A stretch of DNA of 64,000 nt from Pseudonocardia benzenivorans CB1190 (lineage in GTDB: Bacteria > Actinomycetota > Actinomycetes > Mycobacteriales > Pseudonocardiaceae), in contig NC_015312.1 of assembly GCF_000196675.2 (NCBI RefSeq), forward strand, positions 5,844,501-5,908,500. Reading direction: 5' to 3'. The first letter of the stretch is position 1. Each line of letters starts with the position of its first letter. The notes beneath the pieces are model-generated. The model was given only the letters and a program-made list of their open reading frames with translations. It did not search any database and had not been told where the DNA came from. Shown one piece after another: positions 49,060-57,661 of this stretch. A program made the translations under genes and the position numbers.

Positions 49060-50735
49060 CCACCACCGAACAGCCGGCCGTGACGCTGCCGGATGGGCCG
49101 ATCGATCAGGACAAGCTCACCCGCGCACAGAAGGCCCTCCTCGCGCTCTCGGACGACGTGGCGGCCCAGCTCGCCGAGGACCACGGCGTCTGCGTCCGCC
49201 CGCTCGCCATGCGGCGCATCGACCTCACGAGCGGTCGGGTCGACGTCGTCCCGGTCCCCTGCGGGTCCACGCGGGAGGACAAGTGCCGGCCGTGCGCGGA
49301 CAAGGCCCGGCGGCTGCGGATGGTCCAGTGCCGGGAGGGTTGGCACCTCGAGCACGAACCGGTCACCAAGCCGGCCGACCCGACCGAGCGGCAGAAGGAG
49401 CTGATGGCCGTCCGCGCGGACATGCACGCCGCGTACGCCCCGGCCAAGGAGGAGGGCGACGAGACGGAATGTGAGGAGATCCGTGACGCCGTCGCCGAGA
49501 TCGACGCGGAGCTACGCGCGCTCGGGGTGCGGGGTCGGCTCGCCCCGCTCGACCCACCCGACCGCCTCGCAGTGAAGCGCTCGACCCGCCGCCGCCAGGA
49601 TGCGCCGAACCTGCCCCGGCGGCCGGTGGAGAACCGCACCGTGGGAGCCGTCTACGCCGGCCGCTACCGCCCGTCCACGTTCCTCACACTGACCTTGGAC
49701 AGCTACGGGCGGGTGGACAAGCACGGCGCCGCGCTCGACCCGGACCGCTACGACTACCGCCGCGCCGCCCGGGACGCGATCCACTTCCCCAAGCTGCTCG
49801 ACCGGTTCTGGCAGAACACCCGTCGCTGCGTCGGCTGGGACGTCCAGTACTTCGGCACCGTCGAACCACAGAAGCGCGGGGCACCGCACTTCCACGCCGC
49901 GATCCGGGGCACGATCTCCCGCGCCGAACTGCGCATGATCGCCGCCGCGACCTATCACCAGGTGTGGTGGCCAAACCACGACCACCAGACCTACAGCGGC
50001 GACCATGTCCCCCGCTGGGACGCCATCAAGACCGCCTGGGTTGACCCCGACACGCGGGAACCGCTCCCGACCTGGGACGAGGCCACCGACCCTGACGCCC
50101 TCGACGCCCCCGCGCACACGGTGACCTTCGGCGAGCAGGTCCACGTGAAGGGCATCCTCGGCGGCACCGAAGAAGCCGGACGCCACATCGGCTACCTGAC
50201 CAAGTACCTCACCAAGAGCGTGGGCCAGGCCGCCGGGCTCAACGACACCGCCACCACCCGCCAGCGCGCCCACGCCCGCCGCCTGGCCGCCGAACTCGCC
50301 ATCACGCCGTGCTCGCCGCGGTGCCCGATCTGGCTCCTGTTCGGCGTGCAGCCCAGGGGCTCCCGGTCCTCGATGGTCCCTGGCGTCTGCAAGGGCAAGG
50401 CCCACCGACCCGAACACCTCGGCATCGCCGGCCGCCGCGTCCTGGTCTCCCGGAAGTGGTCCAACAAGTCCCTCGCCGACCACCGCGCGGAGCGGTCGTC
50501 GTTCGTTCGGCAACTGCTCGCCCGTGCCGGGGTGCAGCCCGCCTACGCGGTGGATGACGGGCCGTTCGAGTGGGAGACCACCAAGGCCGGCGATCCCGAC
50601 GTCCCACCCCGACCGGTGCTGCTGCTGCACGCGATCCATCAACGCCAACGCTGGCGCGCCGACTACGACGCCGCTGTCCTGGCCACCACCGAACCCGACC
50701 CCGACTGTTCGGCAACCGAGAGCGAGGCAGCATGA
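49056..50735 (+). CDS. Rolling-circle replication initiator (RepSA-like)
   Basis: HUH endonuclease of 559 residues. Metal motif PHFHAA with His278 and His280; the nicking tyrosines are in GYLTKYLTK (Tyr380 and Tyr384). A cysteine-rich N-terminal zinc region (CGSTREDKCRPC) and a later CSPRCP pair flank it. It would nick the element's double-strand origin after excision, as RepSA of pSAM2 does. Translation begins at a GTG within the translocase stop. Confidence 0.88.
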   Translation: MTTTEQPAVTLPDGPIDQDKLTRAQKALLALSDDVAAQLAEDHGVCVRPLAMRRIDLTSGRVDVVPVPCGSTREDKCRPCADKARRLRMVQCREGWHLEHEPVTKPADPTERQKELMAVRADMHAAYAPAKEEGDETECEEIRDAVAEIDAELRALGVRGRLAPLDPPDRLAVKRSTRRRQDAPNLPRRPVENRTVGAVYAGRYRPSTFLTLTLDSYGRVDKHGAALDPDRYDYRRAARDAIHFPKLLDRFWQNTRRCVGWDVQYFGTVEPQKRGAPHFHAAIRGTISRAELRMIAAATYHQVWWPNHDHQTYSGDHVPRWDAIKTAWVDPDTREPLPTWDEATDPDALDAPAHTVTFGEQVHVKGILGGTEEAGRHIGYLTKYLTKSVGQAAGLNDTATTRQRAHARRLAAELAITPCSPRCPIWLLFGVQPRGSRSSMVPGVCKGKAHRPEHLGIAGRRVLVSRKWSNKSLADHRAERSSFVRQLLARAGVQPAYAVDDGPFEWETTKAGDPDVPPRPVLLLHAIHQRQRWRADYDAAVLATTEPDPDCSATESEAA

Positions 50736-50941
50736 CCCGCGCCGCGAGGATCGTCCGGACAGTCGTCGAGCAGCTCACCGTCGACCAGCTCTGCGACGAG
50801 CTGCAGATCGCCCGGTCGACCTTCTACCAGTGGCGGCAGGTCGGGAAGGCCCCTCGGTGCGTCCGGCTTCCCAACGGTGCGATCCGTGTCCGCCGCGACG
50901 ACCTCGACGCCTGGCTCGCCGGCCTCTCGGACGTCGCATGA
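50732..50941 (+). CDS. xis: Excisionase (MerR-like HTH)
   Basis: Basic protein of 69 residues with a winged HTH (VDQLCDELQIARSTFYQWRQ) and the wing RLPNGAIRVRRDDLDAWLA. Size, sequence style and position directly before the integrase fit AICE excisionases, which steer the integrase towards excision. Overlaps both neighbours by four bases. Confidence 0.85.
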   Translation: MTRAARIVRTVVEQLTVDQLCDELQIARSTFYQWRQVGKAPRCVRLPNGAIRVRRDDLDAWLAGLSDVA

Positions 50942-52323
50942 ACTCCGCTGGCGAACCCACTACGTACGACGTGCGGGTGTGGGCGGTGACGAAGCGGCAG
51001 CGTCGCGAGGGCCCCACCTACCGGGTGCGCTGGATGGTCGCGGGCAAGGAGTGGCACGAGACCTTCCGGACACGCGCGCTGGCCGACAGCTTCCGATCTG
51101 ACCTGATCAGCATCACCCGCCGAGGCGAACCATTCTCGACGACGACCGGTCAGCCGCTCTCGTGGAAGCGCACAGAGCCGGTCCTGACGAGCTGGTACGA
51201 GCACGCCTGCGCCTACGTCGACATGAAGTGGCCGCACGCCGCGGGCAAGAGCCGGCAAGGGATCGCCGACTCCCTCGCGACCATCACGCCGGCACTCCTG
51301 ACGTCCACGAAGAGCCGGCCCTCGGTTACCTCGATGCGGGCCGCTCTTTACGGGTGGTCGTTCAACGCTCGACGCCGGGCAGCCGGGCCACCGGACGAGC
51401 ATCTACGACGGGCCGAACGCTGGGTAGCGGCCAACACCCGGCCGGTCTCCGATCTAGCCGACCCCGCCGTCCTGCGGCCGGCCCTCGACGCTCTCGCCCT
51501 GCGTATGGACGGGAAGCCGGCCTCTGCCTCGACCGTCAGCCGCAAGCGCGCGATCTTCTACAACTGCGTCGAGTACGCCGTCGAGCTGGGCCACCTGACC
51601 GGCAACCCCATCGCCTCGATCAAGTGGCGCGCTCCCAAGATCACCGAGGCGGTGAACCCGCGCGTCGTCATCAATCACGGCCAGGCCCAGGCGCTGCTCG
51701 CCGCTGTTCGGCAACTGCGCTCGGGCCCGCCGCTCGTAGCGTTCTTCGCGGTCATGTACTACGCGGCCCTGCGCCCCGGTGAGGCCGTGGACCTGCGCAA
51801 GGACGCGCTGTCGCTGCCCAAATCGGGATGGGGTGAGCTGTACCTGAGCACCTCGGCGCCCTCGGCCGGCCGATCGTGGAGCGAGACCGGGACGCGTCGC
51901 GAGCCTCGACAGCTCAAGCACCGTGGCACCGAAGAGGTTCGCATCGTGCCGTGCCCGCCGGCGTTGACGACGATCCTGCGCGACCACCTGGACGAGCACG
52001 GCACCACGCCCGACGGCCGGCTGTTCCGTGGAGTCCGCGGCGGCCCTCTCTCGGAGAGCCTGTACGGGCGCCTGTGGGCCAAGGCCCGCGTCGAAGCACT
52101 GACCGACGAGGACACCGCCTCGCCGCTCGCGCGCCGACCCTACGACCTCCGACATGCGGCCGTGTCCACATGGCTCAACGGCGGTGTCCCTGCGCCTCAG
52201 GTCGCGGCCTGGGCCGGCCACTCGGTCGACGTCCTGCTCCGCGTCTACGCCAAGTGCATCGCGGGCCAGGACGACATCGCCCGCCGTCGGATCGAGGAAG
52301 CGCTCGGCGATGGCCGTTCATGA
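50938..52323 (+). CDS. int: Tyrosine site-specific integrase
   Basis: Tyrosine recombinase of 461 residues. An N-terminal arm-binding and SAM-like region precedes the catalytic domain: Arg279 (ALRPGEA), box II PYDLRHAA with Arg405, His428 (AGHS) and nucleophile Tyr437 (RVYAK). The first box II position is Tyr402 instead of the usual His. It lies 72 bases from the right repeat, so it should recombine the tRNA-Tyr site. Confidence 0.92.
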   Translation: MNSAGEPTTYDVRVWAVTKRQRREGPTYRVRWMVAGKEWHETFRTRALADSFRSDLISITRRGEPFSTTTGQPLSWKRTEPVLTSWYEHACAYVDMKWPHAAGKSRQGIADSLATITPALLTSTKSRPSVTSMRAALYGWSFNARRRAAGPPDEHLRRAERWVAANTRPVSDLADPAVLRPALDALALRMDGKPASASTVSRKRAIFYNCVEYAVELGHLTGNPIASIKWRAPKITEAVNPRVVINHGQAQALLAAVRQLRSGPPLVAFFAVMYYAALRPGEAVDLRKDALSLPKSGWGELYLSTSAPSAGRSWSETGTRREPRQLKHRGTEEVRIVPCPPALTTILRDHLDEHGTTPDGRLFRGVRGGPLSESLYGRLWAKARVEALTDEDTASPLARRPYDLRHAAVSTWLNGGVPAPQVAAWAGHSVDVLLRVYAKCIAGQDDIARRRIEEALGDGRS

Positions 52324-52395
52324 TCGCGACCGCGTAGCGACCACGAACACCCGTAAACAGGGGTCCGGAGCCGGACACACCCGGACAACAGCAAA

Positions 52396-52433
52396 ACGGC
52401 CCCTGAACCGCGTTTCCGCAGTTCAGGGGCCGT
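52396..52433 (-). terminator. Terminator of tRNA-Tyr
   Basis: A 13-bp stem (ACGGCCCCTGAAC with its complement) around a 12-base loop; read on the minus strand it is followed by TTTTGCTG, a usable T-run. The identical stem in the left repeat lacks this T-run. Confidence 0.8.
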
Positions 52434-52495
52434 TCTCACAGGGTGTGGCAGGTGAAGGATTCGAACCTTCGTAGGCTAAGCCGACGGATTTACAG
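52396..52495. repeat. Right attachment repeat within the tRNA-Tyr gene
   Basis: Direct-repeat partner of 39122-39221 (98 of 100 identical). It spans the terminator hairpin, a short gap and the tRNA 3' half up to the anticodon loop, and its edge at 52495 defines the element's right end. Confidence 0.95.
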
Positions 52496-52527
52496 TCCGC
52501 TCCCTTTGGCCACTCGGGCAACCTGCC
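52446..52527 (-). tRNA. tRNA-Tyr (GTA)
   Basis: The minus strand folds as an 82-base class II tRNA: acceptor GGCAGGT/ACCTGCC with discriminator A, anticodon loop CTGTAAA with GTA, long variable arm, and TTCGAAT in the T loop. CCA is not encoded. The gene is intact because the element supplies the 3' half. Confidence 0.95.
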
Positions 52528-52607
52528 GGGGTGCGCTGGGCGCGGTCAGAAGGATACGACAGCACGTGATCGGCCCCCGCACAGGGGGGCCGCAGGAGGA
52601 GGTGCTC

Positions 52608-53099
52608 ATGGCCGACCCGTCGTTCGACGTGGTGAGCAAGGTCGACCGGCAGGAGGTCGACAACGCGCTCAACCAGGCCGCCAAGGAGCTGTCGCAGCGC
52701 TTCGACTTCCGTGGGACCGGCACCTCGATCGCCTGGTCCGGTGAGGAGGCCATCACCCTGGAGTCCGAGACCGAGGAGCGCCTCAAGGCCGCGGTCGCGG
52801 TCTTCAAGGAGAAGCTCGTCAAGCGCAACATCTCGCTGAAGGCCTTCGAGGTCGGCGAGCCGGCGGTGTCCGGGAAGACCTACAAGGTCAGCGGCAAGAT
52901 CCTGCAGGGCATCGCGTCGGACAAGGCCAAGGAGATCAGCAAGGCCATCCGTGACGAGAAGTTCAAGGGCGTGCAGGCCCAGATCCAGGGCGACCAGCTG
53001 CGGGTGTCCGGCAAGAAGAAGGACGACCTGCAGGCCGTGATCGCGCTGTTGAAGGGCAAGGACTTCGGCATCGCGCTGCAGTTCACGAACTACCGCTGA
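52608..53099 (+). CDS. yajQ: YajQ-family nucleotide-binding protein
   Basis: Protein of 163 residues, near full family length: starts MADPSFDVVSKVDRQEVDNA, has QRFDFRGTGTSIAW in the middle and ends ALLKGKDFGIALQFTNYR, all hallmark segments. YajQ proteins have two ferredoxin-like domains; some bind cyclic di-GMP. ATG at 52608 with AGGAGG upstream. Chromosomal gene adjoining the tRNA, divergent from it. Confidence 0.95.
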   Translation: MADPSFDVVSKVDRQEVDNALNQAAKELSQRFDFRGTGTSIAWSGEEAITLESETEERLKAAVAVFKEKLVKRNISLKAFEVGEPAVSGKTYKVSGKILQGIASDKAKEISKAIRDEKFKGVQAQIQGDQLRVSGKKKDDLQAVIALLKGKDFGIALQFTNYR

Positions 53100-53102
53100 G
53101 GC

Positions 53103-53136
53103 GCGGGCCGGCCGGCGATCACGCCGGCCGGCCCGC
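53103..53136. terminator. Bidirectional hairpin terminator between yajQ and EamA gene
   Basis: A perfect 15-bp stem GCGGGCCGGCCGGCG around loop ATCA lies in the short gap of two convergent genes. Confidence 0.75.
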
Positions 53137-53141
53137 CCGCG

Positions 53142-54002
53142 TCAGAAGTTGATCAGCGCGATCCCGGTGACGACGACGGCCGCCGCCGCGATCCGCGACC
53201 TCCCGAAGCCCTCGCCCAGCACGAGGCTGCCGATGATCGCGCCGAAGACGATGCTGCTCTCCCGCAGCGCGGCGACGGCGGCGGTCGCACCGCTGGTCTG
53301 CGCGTAGAGCACGAGCCCGTAGGCCACGAGGGACACGACGCCACCGAGCAGGCCGCGCGACACCGTCGACAGGCCGGCGGTCGCGACGGCCCGCCTGCGC
53401 ACCGCGACCGCGACCAGCGGCAGCCACGGGCCCTGCAGCAGGAACATCCAGGCTGCGTAGCCGAGCACGTCGGTCGCCGCCACGGCCTGCGCGTCGACGA
53501 CCGTGTACGACGCGATGCACACCCCCGTCGCGACCGCCGCGCCGATCGCGGGCAATTGGCGGCGCGAGGGGCGCCCGCCGTCCAGCGCGAGGCTGACCAG
53601 ACCCGTCGAGATCACGAGCACGCCGACGAGCTGCCACGTCGGCAGGCTCCGGCCGAGCAGGGTGACCTCCACGAGCGCGACCAGCCACGGCGCCGTCCCG
53701 CGCGCGATCGGGTACACCTGGCTGAACTCGCCGAGCTGGAAGCTCGCGAGCAGCATCAGGTTGTAGACGACGTGCAGTGCCGCCGAGGCGAGGACGTACG
53801 GCCACACCCACGCAGGCGGCGGCCCGAGGACCATCGCCGCCGCTCCCCCGACGACGGTGTACGCGAGGCCGATCAGCCCGAACCCGACGAGTCGGTCGGA
53901 CACGGTGTGCGCCATCGCGTTCCATGTCGCGTGCAGGAGCGCGGCGAACAGGGTGATGGCGACGAGCGGGCCGGTGAGGGCGGGCGAAGCGGCTGCGGCC
54001 AT
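53142..54002 (-). CDS. EamA/DMT-family transporter
   Basis: Membrane protein of 286 residues with about ten hydrophobic helices in two EamA halves. The first opens ALLHATWNAMAHTVSDRLVG and the second has the AALRESSIVFGAIIGSLVLG signature of drug/metabolite transporters, ending ALINF. Substrate unknown. Start ATG at 54002. Confidence 0.85.
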   Translation of the reverse strand: MAAAASPALTGPLVAITLFAALLHATWNAMAHTVSDRLVGFGLIGLAYTVVGGAAAMVLGPPPAWVWPYVLASAALHVVYNLMLLASFQLGEFSQVYPIARGTAPWLVALVEVTLLGRSLPTWQLVGVLVISTGLVSLALDGGRPSRRQLPAIGAAVATGVCIASYTVVDAQAVAATDVLGYAAWMFLLQGPWLPLVAVAVRRRAVATAGLSTVSRGLLGGVVSLVAYGLVLYAQTSGATAAVAALRESSIVFGAIIGSLVLGEGFGRSRIAAAAVVVTGIALINF

Positions 54003-54289
54003 GCGGGCTCCCGGGCGTCGGTCCCGCCGGGGCGGGCACGTCGGATCGGAGCCCTCCGGGCTTTTGTCCCATCAGGTCTCGGCGGGCCGTGCGCGAGCGG
54101 CGGACCCGTCGTGGCGCCGCTCGGTCCAGACCCGGAACGCCCTCGTTGTCGGTCGTGAGGCGGGCGGCGGCGGAACCCTGGGCGCAACCACGTGCTGGTC
54201 CGGACCGTAACACCCTGGGCCGCAGGCCGCCGGGCGCCGACACCGGGCCGCAACACCGGGTCGCCGTGCGCCGGGTGCCAGGATGCGGC

Positions 54290-54865
54290 ATGCGCATCGG
54301 GATCGCCCACCACTTCGGCTGGGCGGTCGCGGTGGCGGCCTCGGACGACCACCGGGTCGCCGACCGCCGCCGGATCGAGCTGGTCGAGCCCGGAACGCCG
54401 GTCGCGCCGGTGCACCACGACGGCGCCGGCCTCGACGACGCCGCGCTCGCCGAGATGCTCGCCGTCGTCCGGGCATCGGCGGCCAGGGCCACGGCACGGG
54501 CGCTCGACGCGATCGCCGCGGCGCTGGACGAGCCGGTGGTCTCGCTGTCGCTGCGCGCGTGGCCGGCCGGCTTCCCGACCGACCTCGCGACCGTGCGCCG
54601 CGCGCCGTACGAGTCCCGTGCCGACTCGGTCATGTACCTGCAGGTCCTCCATGCCGCGGCACGCGATCGCGGCTGGGCGGTGCACCTGTTCGACGCGAAG
54701 GACGCGCAGCCGCGGGCGGCGGCGCTCCTCGGCGACCGCGCCCACGACGTCCTGCACGGCCCCCGGGCCACACTCGGGCCACCGTGGACGAACGACCATC
54801 GGCTGGCGCTGGCCGCCACGGTGCTGGCCGCGCACCAGGGGGATGCCGGCGACCTCCGACCCTAG
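54290..54865 (+). CDS. Conserved hypothetical protein
   Basis: Protein of 191 residues from the ATG at 54290. N-terminal MRIGIAHHFGWAVAVAASDD resembles the first strand of an RNase H-like fold, and YESRADSVMYLQVLHAAARD and WTNDHRLALAATVLAAHQ appear conserved. Its stop codon TAG (54863-54865) coincides with the terminal repeat of the IS982-family element, so the native C-terminus may have been altered slightly. Confidence 0.6.
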   Translation: MRIGIAHHFGWAVAVAASDDHRVADRRRIELVEPGTPVAPVHHDGAGLDDAALAEMLAVVRASAARATARALDAIAAALDEPVVSLSLRAWPAGFPTDLATVRRAPYESRADSVMYLQVLHAAARDRGWAVHLFDAKDAQPRAAALLGDRAHDVLHGPRATLGPPWTNDHRLALAATVLAAHQGDAGDLRP

Positions 54866-55847
54866 ACGAGTAAGTCCGAACCCGGTCAGTGGTCGTAGGC
54901 GATCAAGGATCGGGTGATGGGCTGTCCGGTGGCGCGGTTGTGCCAGATCGCGGCGGTCAGGGCGAGCAGGCGCTGCCCGATCCGGGCGCTGACGCCGTCG
55001 ATGCTGCGTCCGCCGTGCAGCTCGAGATCGAGTTGGCCCTTGAGGGTGTCGTTGACCGACTCGATGAGCTGGCGGATCGGTTTGAGCAGGTGTTCGCCCG
55101 GGCGTGGGGTGCGGTTGCGGTAGGAGGGCCGCAGCAGCACCACGCCACGCTCGGCCAGGTAGGTGTCGAGTTCGCGGGAGACGTAGCCCTTGTCGGCGAT
55201 GATGGTCAGGCCGGGCCGGTCGGTGGTGAGGGTGGGGTCGTGGTCGAGCACGGCCATCAGGACCTGGCGTTCGTCGAGCTTCGGGTCGGCCAATGCCCAG
55301 GTGATTGGCAGTCCGGCCGGGGTGCAGACTAGGTGCAGGCGCAGCCCCCAGAACCACCGCGAGTGCGACGGGCAGTAGCTGTAGCCGGCCCACCCGGCCA
55401 GGTTCGAGCGTTTCGCGGTGGGCCGGGAACGGGCGCACTCGACCGGGGTGGAGTCCACGACCCAGACGGGGTCGGCCCACAGGTCGGTGTCGCCGGCCAG
55501 CTCGCGGATGACCCGCTTGATCAGTGACACCGCCGAGCGCAGCCGCTTGTTGTAGCCGGACTGGCCCGGCAGGTACGGGAACGCGGCTGGTAGCGCCCGG
55601 GGCACGAACCGTAGCCAACGGGCCTCGGAGCGGACTCCCAGCAGCACCTGCGCCACGGCCAGGGTGAGCAGCTCGGCGTCGGAGAGCTTCGGTGGCCTGC
55701 CCGGGCGGGTGCGTTTGCCCAGCCAGTCGTCGATCTTGACGTAGAGTGCGGTCAGGAGGGTGTTGAGGTCGGTCGTCACAAACTGATCTTCAACACCCTC
55801 CTGCCACGTCCCGGGCCGGCACGCCGTTAGGACTTACTCGTCTAGGG
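54860..55847 (-). mobile_element. IS982-family insertion sequence
   Basis: CCCTAGACGAGTAAGTCC at 54860-54877 is exactly inverted at 55830-55847 (18 of 18). The transposase gene fills the space between. The outermost CCCTAG bases might be target sequence rather than element, so the true end could be up to six bases further in. No longer flanking duplication is evident. Confidence 0.85.
54886..55779 (-). CDS. IS982-family transposase
   Basis: DDE transposase of 297 residues. Catalytic Asp in VWVVDSTPVE, Asp in LTIIADKGYVS and Glu in LIESVNDTLKGQ; N-terminal DDWLGKRTRPGRPPKLSDAE matches the family. Length and frame are intact, so the element is likely active. ATG at 55779. Confidence 0.9.
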   Translation of the reverse strand: MTTDLNTLLTALYVKIDDWLGKRTRPGRPPKLSDAELLTLAVAQVLLGVRSEARWLRFVPRALPAAFPYLPGQSGYNKRLRSAVSLIKRVIRELAGDTDLWADPVWVVDSTPVECARSRPTAKRSNLAGWAGYSYCPSHSRWFWGLRLHLVCTPAGLPITWALADPKLDERQVLMAVLDHDPTLTTDRPGLTIIADKGYVSRELDTYLAERGVVLLRPSYRNRTPRPGEHLLKPIRQLIESVNDTLKGQLDLELHGGRSIDGVSARIGQRLLALTAAIWHNRATGQPITRSLIAYDH

Positions 55848-56071
55848 GCCTCGCGCAGCAGGCCCGGGTCCTCCGCCACCCCCGACGACGCGCCGCGCGG
55901 GACGCTCCCGATCCGTGCCGCGGCGGCGAGCACCAGGCCGCGGGTGGGGCCTGCACCACCCCCGTCGCGGGGGGTGGCGCCGAGCCGATTCGGGGGGCTT
56001 CACCAGCGAATCCGGACGCTCACCGGGCGACCCTTTCCTGTGTACGAGGCACGGCGCGGGAAGGGGACGTC

Positions 56072-56413
56072 ATGACCGGGACTACTGCCCGCTGGATCGT
56101 CGCGCGGCTGGCGTTCGTTGTGGTCGCGGCGTGCATCGCGCTGTACGTCGGCAACGAGGCGATGGCGTTCGGGCACATGGTCACCCACATCCGGCACGCG
56201 CACCCGCACTCGCACTCGGCCACGCACACACCCGCTCACGACCCGGCGACGCTCGTCGCCGTCGAACAACCCGATCCCGCCGACTGTGCCGCCTCGCTCG
56301 GCACCCTGCGCACGGGCGGCGACGGTCGCGCCACGGCCTGCGTCGCACCCGCCCACGGCGCGGTGACCCCGCACCGCTCGACGACGAACGTCGCCGAGGG
56401 CCGCGCCCGCTGA
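56072..56413 (+). CDS. Small membrane-anchored His-rich protein
   Basis: Protein of 113 residues with one hydrophobic N-terminal helix (IVARLAFVVVAACIALYVG), then a His-rich stretch (HMVTHIRHAHPHSHSATHTP) that could bind metal, and a loop with two cysteines. Probably exported or membrane-tethered. No family recognised. Bases 55848-56071 upstream hold no recognised gene. Confidence 0.55.
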   Translation: MTGTTARWIVARLAFVVVAACIALYVGNEAMAFGHMVTHIRHAHPHSHSATHTPAHDPATLVAVEQPDPADCAASLGTLRTGGDGRATACVAPAHGAVTPHRSTTNVAEGRAR

Positions 56414-56641
56414 TCAGGGTGGGGTGTTGGGCCGGAACAGCGAGCCGGGTTCCTCCGGGTCGTCGACCGCGCCGGGCCCGCTGCGTTGCCGCGGCACCTG
56501 CGGCGGGTCGCCCGCCGGGGGCTGCGGGGTGGGCGGCGCGGGCACGGGCCGCCGCGCCGACCGACGCCGGTCGAGCACCAGCAGGACCAGCCCGGCGACG
56601 ACGCACACCGCGGCGATGACCAGCCAGGCGGTGAGGCTCAC
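56414..56641 (-). CDS. Small single-pass membrane protein
   Basis: Protein of 75 residues from a GTG at 56641: one transmembrane helix (AWLVIAAVCVVAGLVLLVLD), a basic stop-transfer RRRSARR, then a Pro-rich cytosolic tail. Abuts the convergent His-rich protein gene at the stop codon. Function unknown. Confidence 0.55.
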   Translation of the reverse strand: MSLTAWLVIAAVCVVAGLVLLVLDRRRSARRPVPAPPTPQPPAGDPPQVPRQRSGPGAVDDPEEPGSLFRPNTPP

Positions 56642-56790
56642 CCGACACCCCGGACGGCCGCCGGGCGAGGCCGGCGTGGTCGGGAGGTCGGTGTCGTCAT
56701 CGTCGCAGGGTCCGTCCGAAGGACGGGGCGGTCAACCGGAACGCGCAGGTCGTGGGCCGTCCGGCCGTCGCGCGCTGCGCCGATCGGCCG

Positions 56791-57630
56791 CTACGTCGCG
56801 ATCGGCGCCTCCCTGCGGTGGCAGGCGCGGGCGTAGGAGGCGGGCGTCATCCCGATCGCGGCGGTGAAGTCGCGGATGAAGTGCGACTGGTCGAAGTAGC
56901 CCAGCTCGGCGGCGACCTCGGCCCACGGCCGATCGTGTTCCTCGGCCAGCCGGGCGGCGGCCTCCTGCAGCCGGTAGCGGCGCAGCACCCACTTCGGGCT
57001 CACCCCGACGTAGCGGGCGAACAGCCGCTGCAGCCGTCGAGACGGGATCGCGAACCGCGTGGTGACGTCGTCGACCCGGGTGGTCGTGCGGTCGTGCAGC
57101 AGGTCGGCCACGATCCGCCCGACGAGCGCGACGTTGGGGTCGGGCTCCGGCCACCGCGCCCGCAGGAACGCCTCGACCTGCGCGACGAGCTCGTCGACCG
57201 GGCCGGTCATCGACGCGGCGAGCGCCGCCGCGGGCGGGCCCCACAGCTGCTCGGCGAGCATCCCGGAGCCGGTGAGCGCGGAGACCGGCGACCCGAGGAA
57301 GGGCAGGAACGCCCCCGGCCGGAACTTGGTCCCGAACACCCGGCCGACGCCGCGGTAGGTGTAGGTGAACCGGTCGAGCCCCACGCCCGCGACGCTCAGC
57401 ACCCCGCCGTCGAGCACCAGGTTGACGCAGGGGTGCGGCAGCAGCGTGACCGACGCGCTGCGCCCCTCCGGCAGCTCCCACGTGACCAGCCAGTGCCGCT
57501 CGACGAGCGACGCCAGATCGGGCGCGGGCGGGAACCTTTCGAGTGAGAAGTCGACGTCGCGCACGCCGAGCACGCCGTACTCGGTCGTGGTCGAGACGGT
57601 CGCCGGGTCCACCGGCACAGCATGGCCCAC
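56791..57630 (-). CDS. AraC-family regulator with DUF6597-like N-terminus
   Basis: Regulator of 279 residues from a GTG at 57630. The N-terminal sensor (SLVERHWLVTWELPEGRSAS, LLPHPCVNLVLDGG) is the type often paired with AraC HTHs. The C-terminal domain has RRLQRLFARYVGVSPKWVLR and AAELGYFDQSHFIRDFTAAI. Target unknown; it is transcribed the same way as the SARP gene upstream. Confidence 0.85.
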   Translation of the reverse strand: MGHAVPVDPATVSTTTEYGVLGVRDVDFSLERFPPAPDLASLVERHWLVTWELPEGRSASVTLLPHPCVNLVLDGGVLSVAGVGLDRFTYTYRGVGRVFGTKFRPGAFLPFLGSPVSALTGSGMLAEQLWGPPAAALAASMTGPVDELVAQVEAFLRARWPEPDPNVALVGRIVADLLHDRTTTRVDDVTTRFAIPSRRLQRLFARYVGVSPKWVLRRYRLQEAAARLAEEHDRPWAEVAAELGYFDQSHFIRDFTAAIGMTPASYARACHRREAPIAT

Positions 57631-57661
57631 CGCACCGACGGTTTCCTGCGGAGGCGCGGGC

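Larger units (their letters stand above)
39222..52495. mobile_element. Actinomycete integrative and conjugative element (AICE) in tRNA-Tyr
   Basis: The 13.3-kb element is defined by the flanking 100-bp direct repeats. It carries the full AICE core in the usual order: regulators, small transfer-region genes, TraB-type FtsK, HUH replication initiator, excisionase and integrase, with the integrase next to the right end. Such elements excise, replicate as rolling circles and move as double-stranded DNA through a hexameric TraB pump (established for pSAM2 and relatives). The left half (39.5-45.2 kb) is cargo, including an IS481-type insertion. Confidence 0.92.
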
